Positions 63,019-64,000 of a DNA stretch of 64,000 nucleotides are shown one piece after another. Both the position numbers and the translations under genes were made by a program. The notes beneath the pieces were generated by a model. The model searched no databases. It was not told where the DNA came from and saw only the letters and a program-made list of their open reading frames with translations. The stretch is from assembly GCF_018310695.1 (NCBI RefSeq), contig NZ_JAGXCY010000023.1, positions 1 to 64,000 of the forward strand. The letters are read 5' to 3'. The stretch's first letter is position 1. Each line of letters begins with the position of its first letter. This DNA comes from Paenibacillus sp. Marseille-Q4541 (GTDB lineage Bacteria; Bacillota; Bacilli; Paenibacillales; Paenibacillaceae).

Positions 63019-63038
63019 AAAGAATAGTGAACTAAAAG

Positions 63039-63085
63039 TAAGTGCCGGTATCGTCTACATGACTTTATAGCACTTATTTTTTTTC
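63039..63085 (+). terminator. Terminator of the ABC exporter operon
   Basis: TAAGTGC pairs with GCACTTA across a 24-base loop, followed by a long T run. Confidence 0.6.
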
Positions 63086-63098
63086 ATTAAGGTATCGT

Positions 63099-63142
63099 AT
63101 AATAATTGTTAACAAAATGTTTATTATGTTAACAATTATTAT
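63099..63142. promoter_or_regulatory. Perfect 16-base inverted repeat upstream of the 5'-nucleotidase gene
   Basis: ATAATAATTGTTAACA (63099-63114) and its exact complement (63127-63142) flank a 12-base AT loop. Two TGTTAACA cores are centred 20 bases apart. A TATAAT overlaps the left arm (63098-63103), so the repeat is well placed as an operator; TTAACA also resembles half a PhoP box. Confidence 0.55.
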
Positions 63143-63261
63143 GGAATAGATTAATTTTAAATAGTGAATTCATTTATTTTAACCTCTACATAACAATCCT
63201 TTTATTATCTGTTATAGGTTTACTTATATAATTAGGAGAGGAAATTGATGTAGGAGGATTT

Positions 63262-64000
63262 ATGGAAATGAATTCGAATCTGAGTAATACAGTTGTCATT
63301 ACACTACTGGAAACAAGCGATGTACATGGTCATATCTATCCAACGGATTACCGAGAGCCAGGCGATAAGTTACTCGGTCTTGCTAAGCTGTCTAATATCA
63401 TTCGTGAAGAACGGATAAAAGATCCGGCTCTTTTGCTTTTCGACAATGGTGATCTTTTGCAGGGAACCCCTTTCATGTATCACTATGCGAAATACGACAG
63501 AACAGGAATGCATCCCGCTGCGAAACTGCTGAATGTTCTTACATACGATGCAGCTGTACTTGGCAATCATGAATTCAATTACGGTCTGGAGCTGCTAAAT
63601 AAGCACATTGAAGACGCTGAGTGCCCTTATTTGTCTGCGAATATTGTTACCCAATCTAATGGTTGTCCGGCATTCGGTCAGCCTTATCGAGTGTTTACGA
63701 TGCAGGAGGGTATACGCGTGGCCTTGCTTGGTGTCACGACGCATTATATTCCAAATTGGGAAGACCCGGCTAACATCCTTGGTCTTGAATTTGAAGATGC
63801 GTTTGCGTCTGCTCAAGAGTGGATTACTCATATTCGCGAAACGGAGCATCCGGATGCTGTCGTGGTGTGCTACCATGGAGGATTTGAACGTGATCCAGTC
63901 ACTGGAGAGACAACGGAACCTCTAACAGGAGAAAATCAGGGTTACGAGATGTGTATGCACCTCGAAGGCATGGATGTTTTGCTGACTGGACATCAGCATC
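63262..64000 (+). CDS. Bifunctional metallophosphatase/5'-nucleotidase (UshA/CpdB family), partial
   Basis: The frame is open to the right edge, giving the first 246 residues. Metal-binding motifs of the calcineurin-like domain are complete: Asp and His in ETSDVHGH, Asp in DNGDLLQG, Asn-His in GNHEFNYG, His in VVCYHGG and His in LTGHQH. No signal peptide is present, so the enzyme would be cytoplasmic, unlike most UshA proteins. It hydrolyses nucleotides, 2',3'-cyclic nucleotides or related esters. TAGGAGG precedes ATG 63262. A perfect inverted repeat lies 120 bases upstream. Confidence 0.9.
   Translation, partial: MEMNSNLSNTVVITLLETSDVHGHIYPTDYREPGDKLLGLAKLSNIIREERIKDPALLLFDNGDLLQGTPFMYHYAKYDRTGMHPAAKLLNVLTYDAAVLGNHEFNYGLELLNKHIEDAECPYLSANIVTQSNGCPAFGQPYRVFTMQEGIRVALLGVTTHYIPNWEDPANILGLEFEDAFASAQEWITHIRETEHPDAVVVCYHGGFERDPVTGETTEPLTGENQGYEMCMHLEGMDVLLTGHQH

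Overview
The window reads as chromosomal DNA of a spore-forming, low-to-moderate GC Firmicute, most likely Paenibacillus or a close relative. This is an inference from gene content: a GerA-type germinant receptor operon, two very large S-layer-homology (SLH) surface enzymes, YesM/YesN-type sensor-regulator pairs next to sugar ABC transporters, AGGAGG ribosome sites, cre-like operators and T-tailed hairpin terminators. I see no rRNA, tRNA, CRISPR array, transposase or phage structural gene. About 40 genes are supported, plus several gene remnants and small ORFs.

Layout. 1-6000: end of a membrane protein, gene remnants, a MATE exporter divergent from a TetR repressor with three near-identical palindromic operators, a methyltransferase behind a structured leader, and a DUF1275 membrane protein. 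6000-16700: exported polymer degradation, with a 1802-residue bacillopeptidase F-like protease and a 1495-residue SLH-anchored type I pullulanase with two cre-like sites; an alkyltransferase-like DNA repair protein sits between them. 16700-25200: an MDR oxidoreductase, a VOC protein, the cysJ-cysI sulfite reductase, a flavin monooxygenase remnant, an MFS transporter and an AlkC-type DNA glycosylase. 25400-32700: a coherent alpha-galactoside module made of histidine kinase, response regulator, binding lipoprotein, two permeases and a GH4 glycosidase, in the order of melE-melD-melC-melA, with a cre at its promoter. 32800-39500: a GyrI-like AraC regulator, a YqcI/YcgG protein, a PoxB/YdaP-type pyruvate oxidase with a SigB-like promoter, an arylsulfotransferase and a true formylglycine-generating enzyme without a visible sulfatase. 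39500-43500: a gerA-gerC-gerB operon. 43800-53700: a thioredoxin-reductase-like flavoprotein, an SLH protein with two tandem purple-acid-phosphatase-like modules, an oxalate decarboxylase with an altered catalytic lid, and a MarR/UvrA2 divergent pair around a perfect palindrome. 54000-58200: a second AraC-regulated sugar ABC operon. 58200-64000: a gene-free stretch with three LexA-box-like palindromes, an unknown 110-residue protein under a double-palindrome promoter, a heterodimeric BmrCD-like ABC exporter, and the start of a 5'-nucleotidase family enzyme that runs off the right edge.

The best candidates for something not yet described are: (1) the 58350-59450 region, with repeated LexA-like modules, a doubled GTATRCATTTGTATAC operator over the -10 box and an unrecognised small protein leading an asymmetric drug exporter; (2) the duplicated SLH phosphatase; (3) the oxalate decarboxylase with a changed lid; (4) the arylsulfotransferase/formylglycine enzyme pair. 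All calls come from reading sequence and translations; no database search was run.
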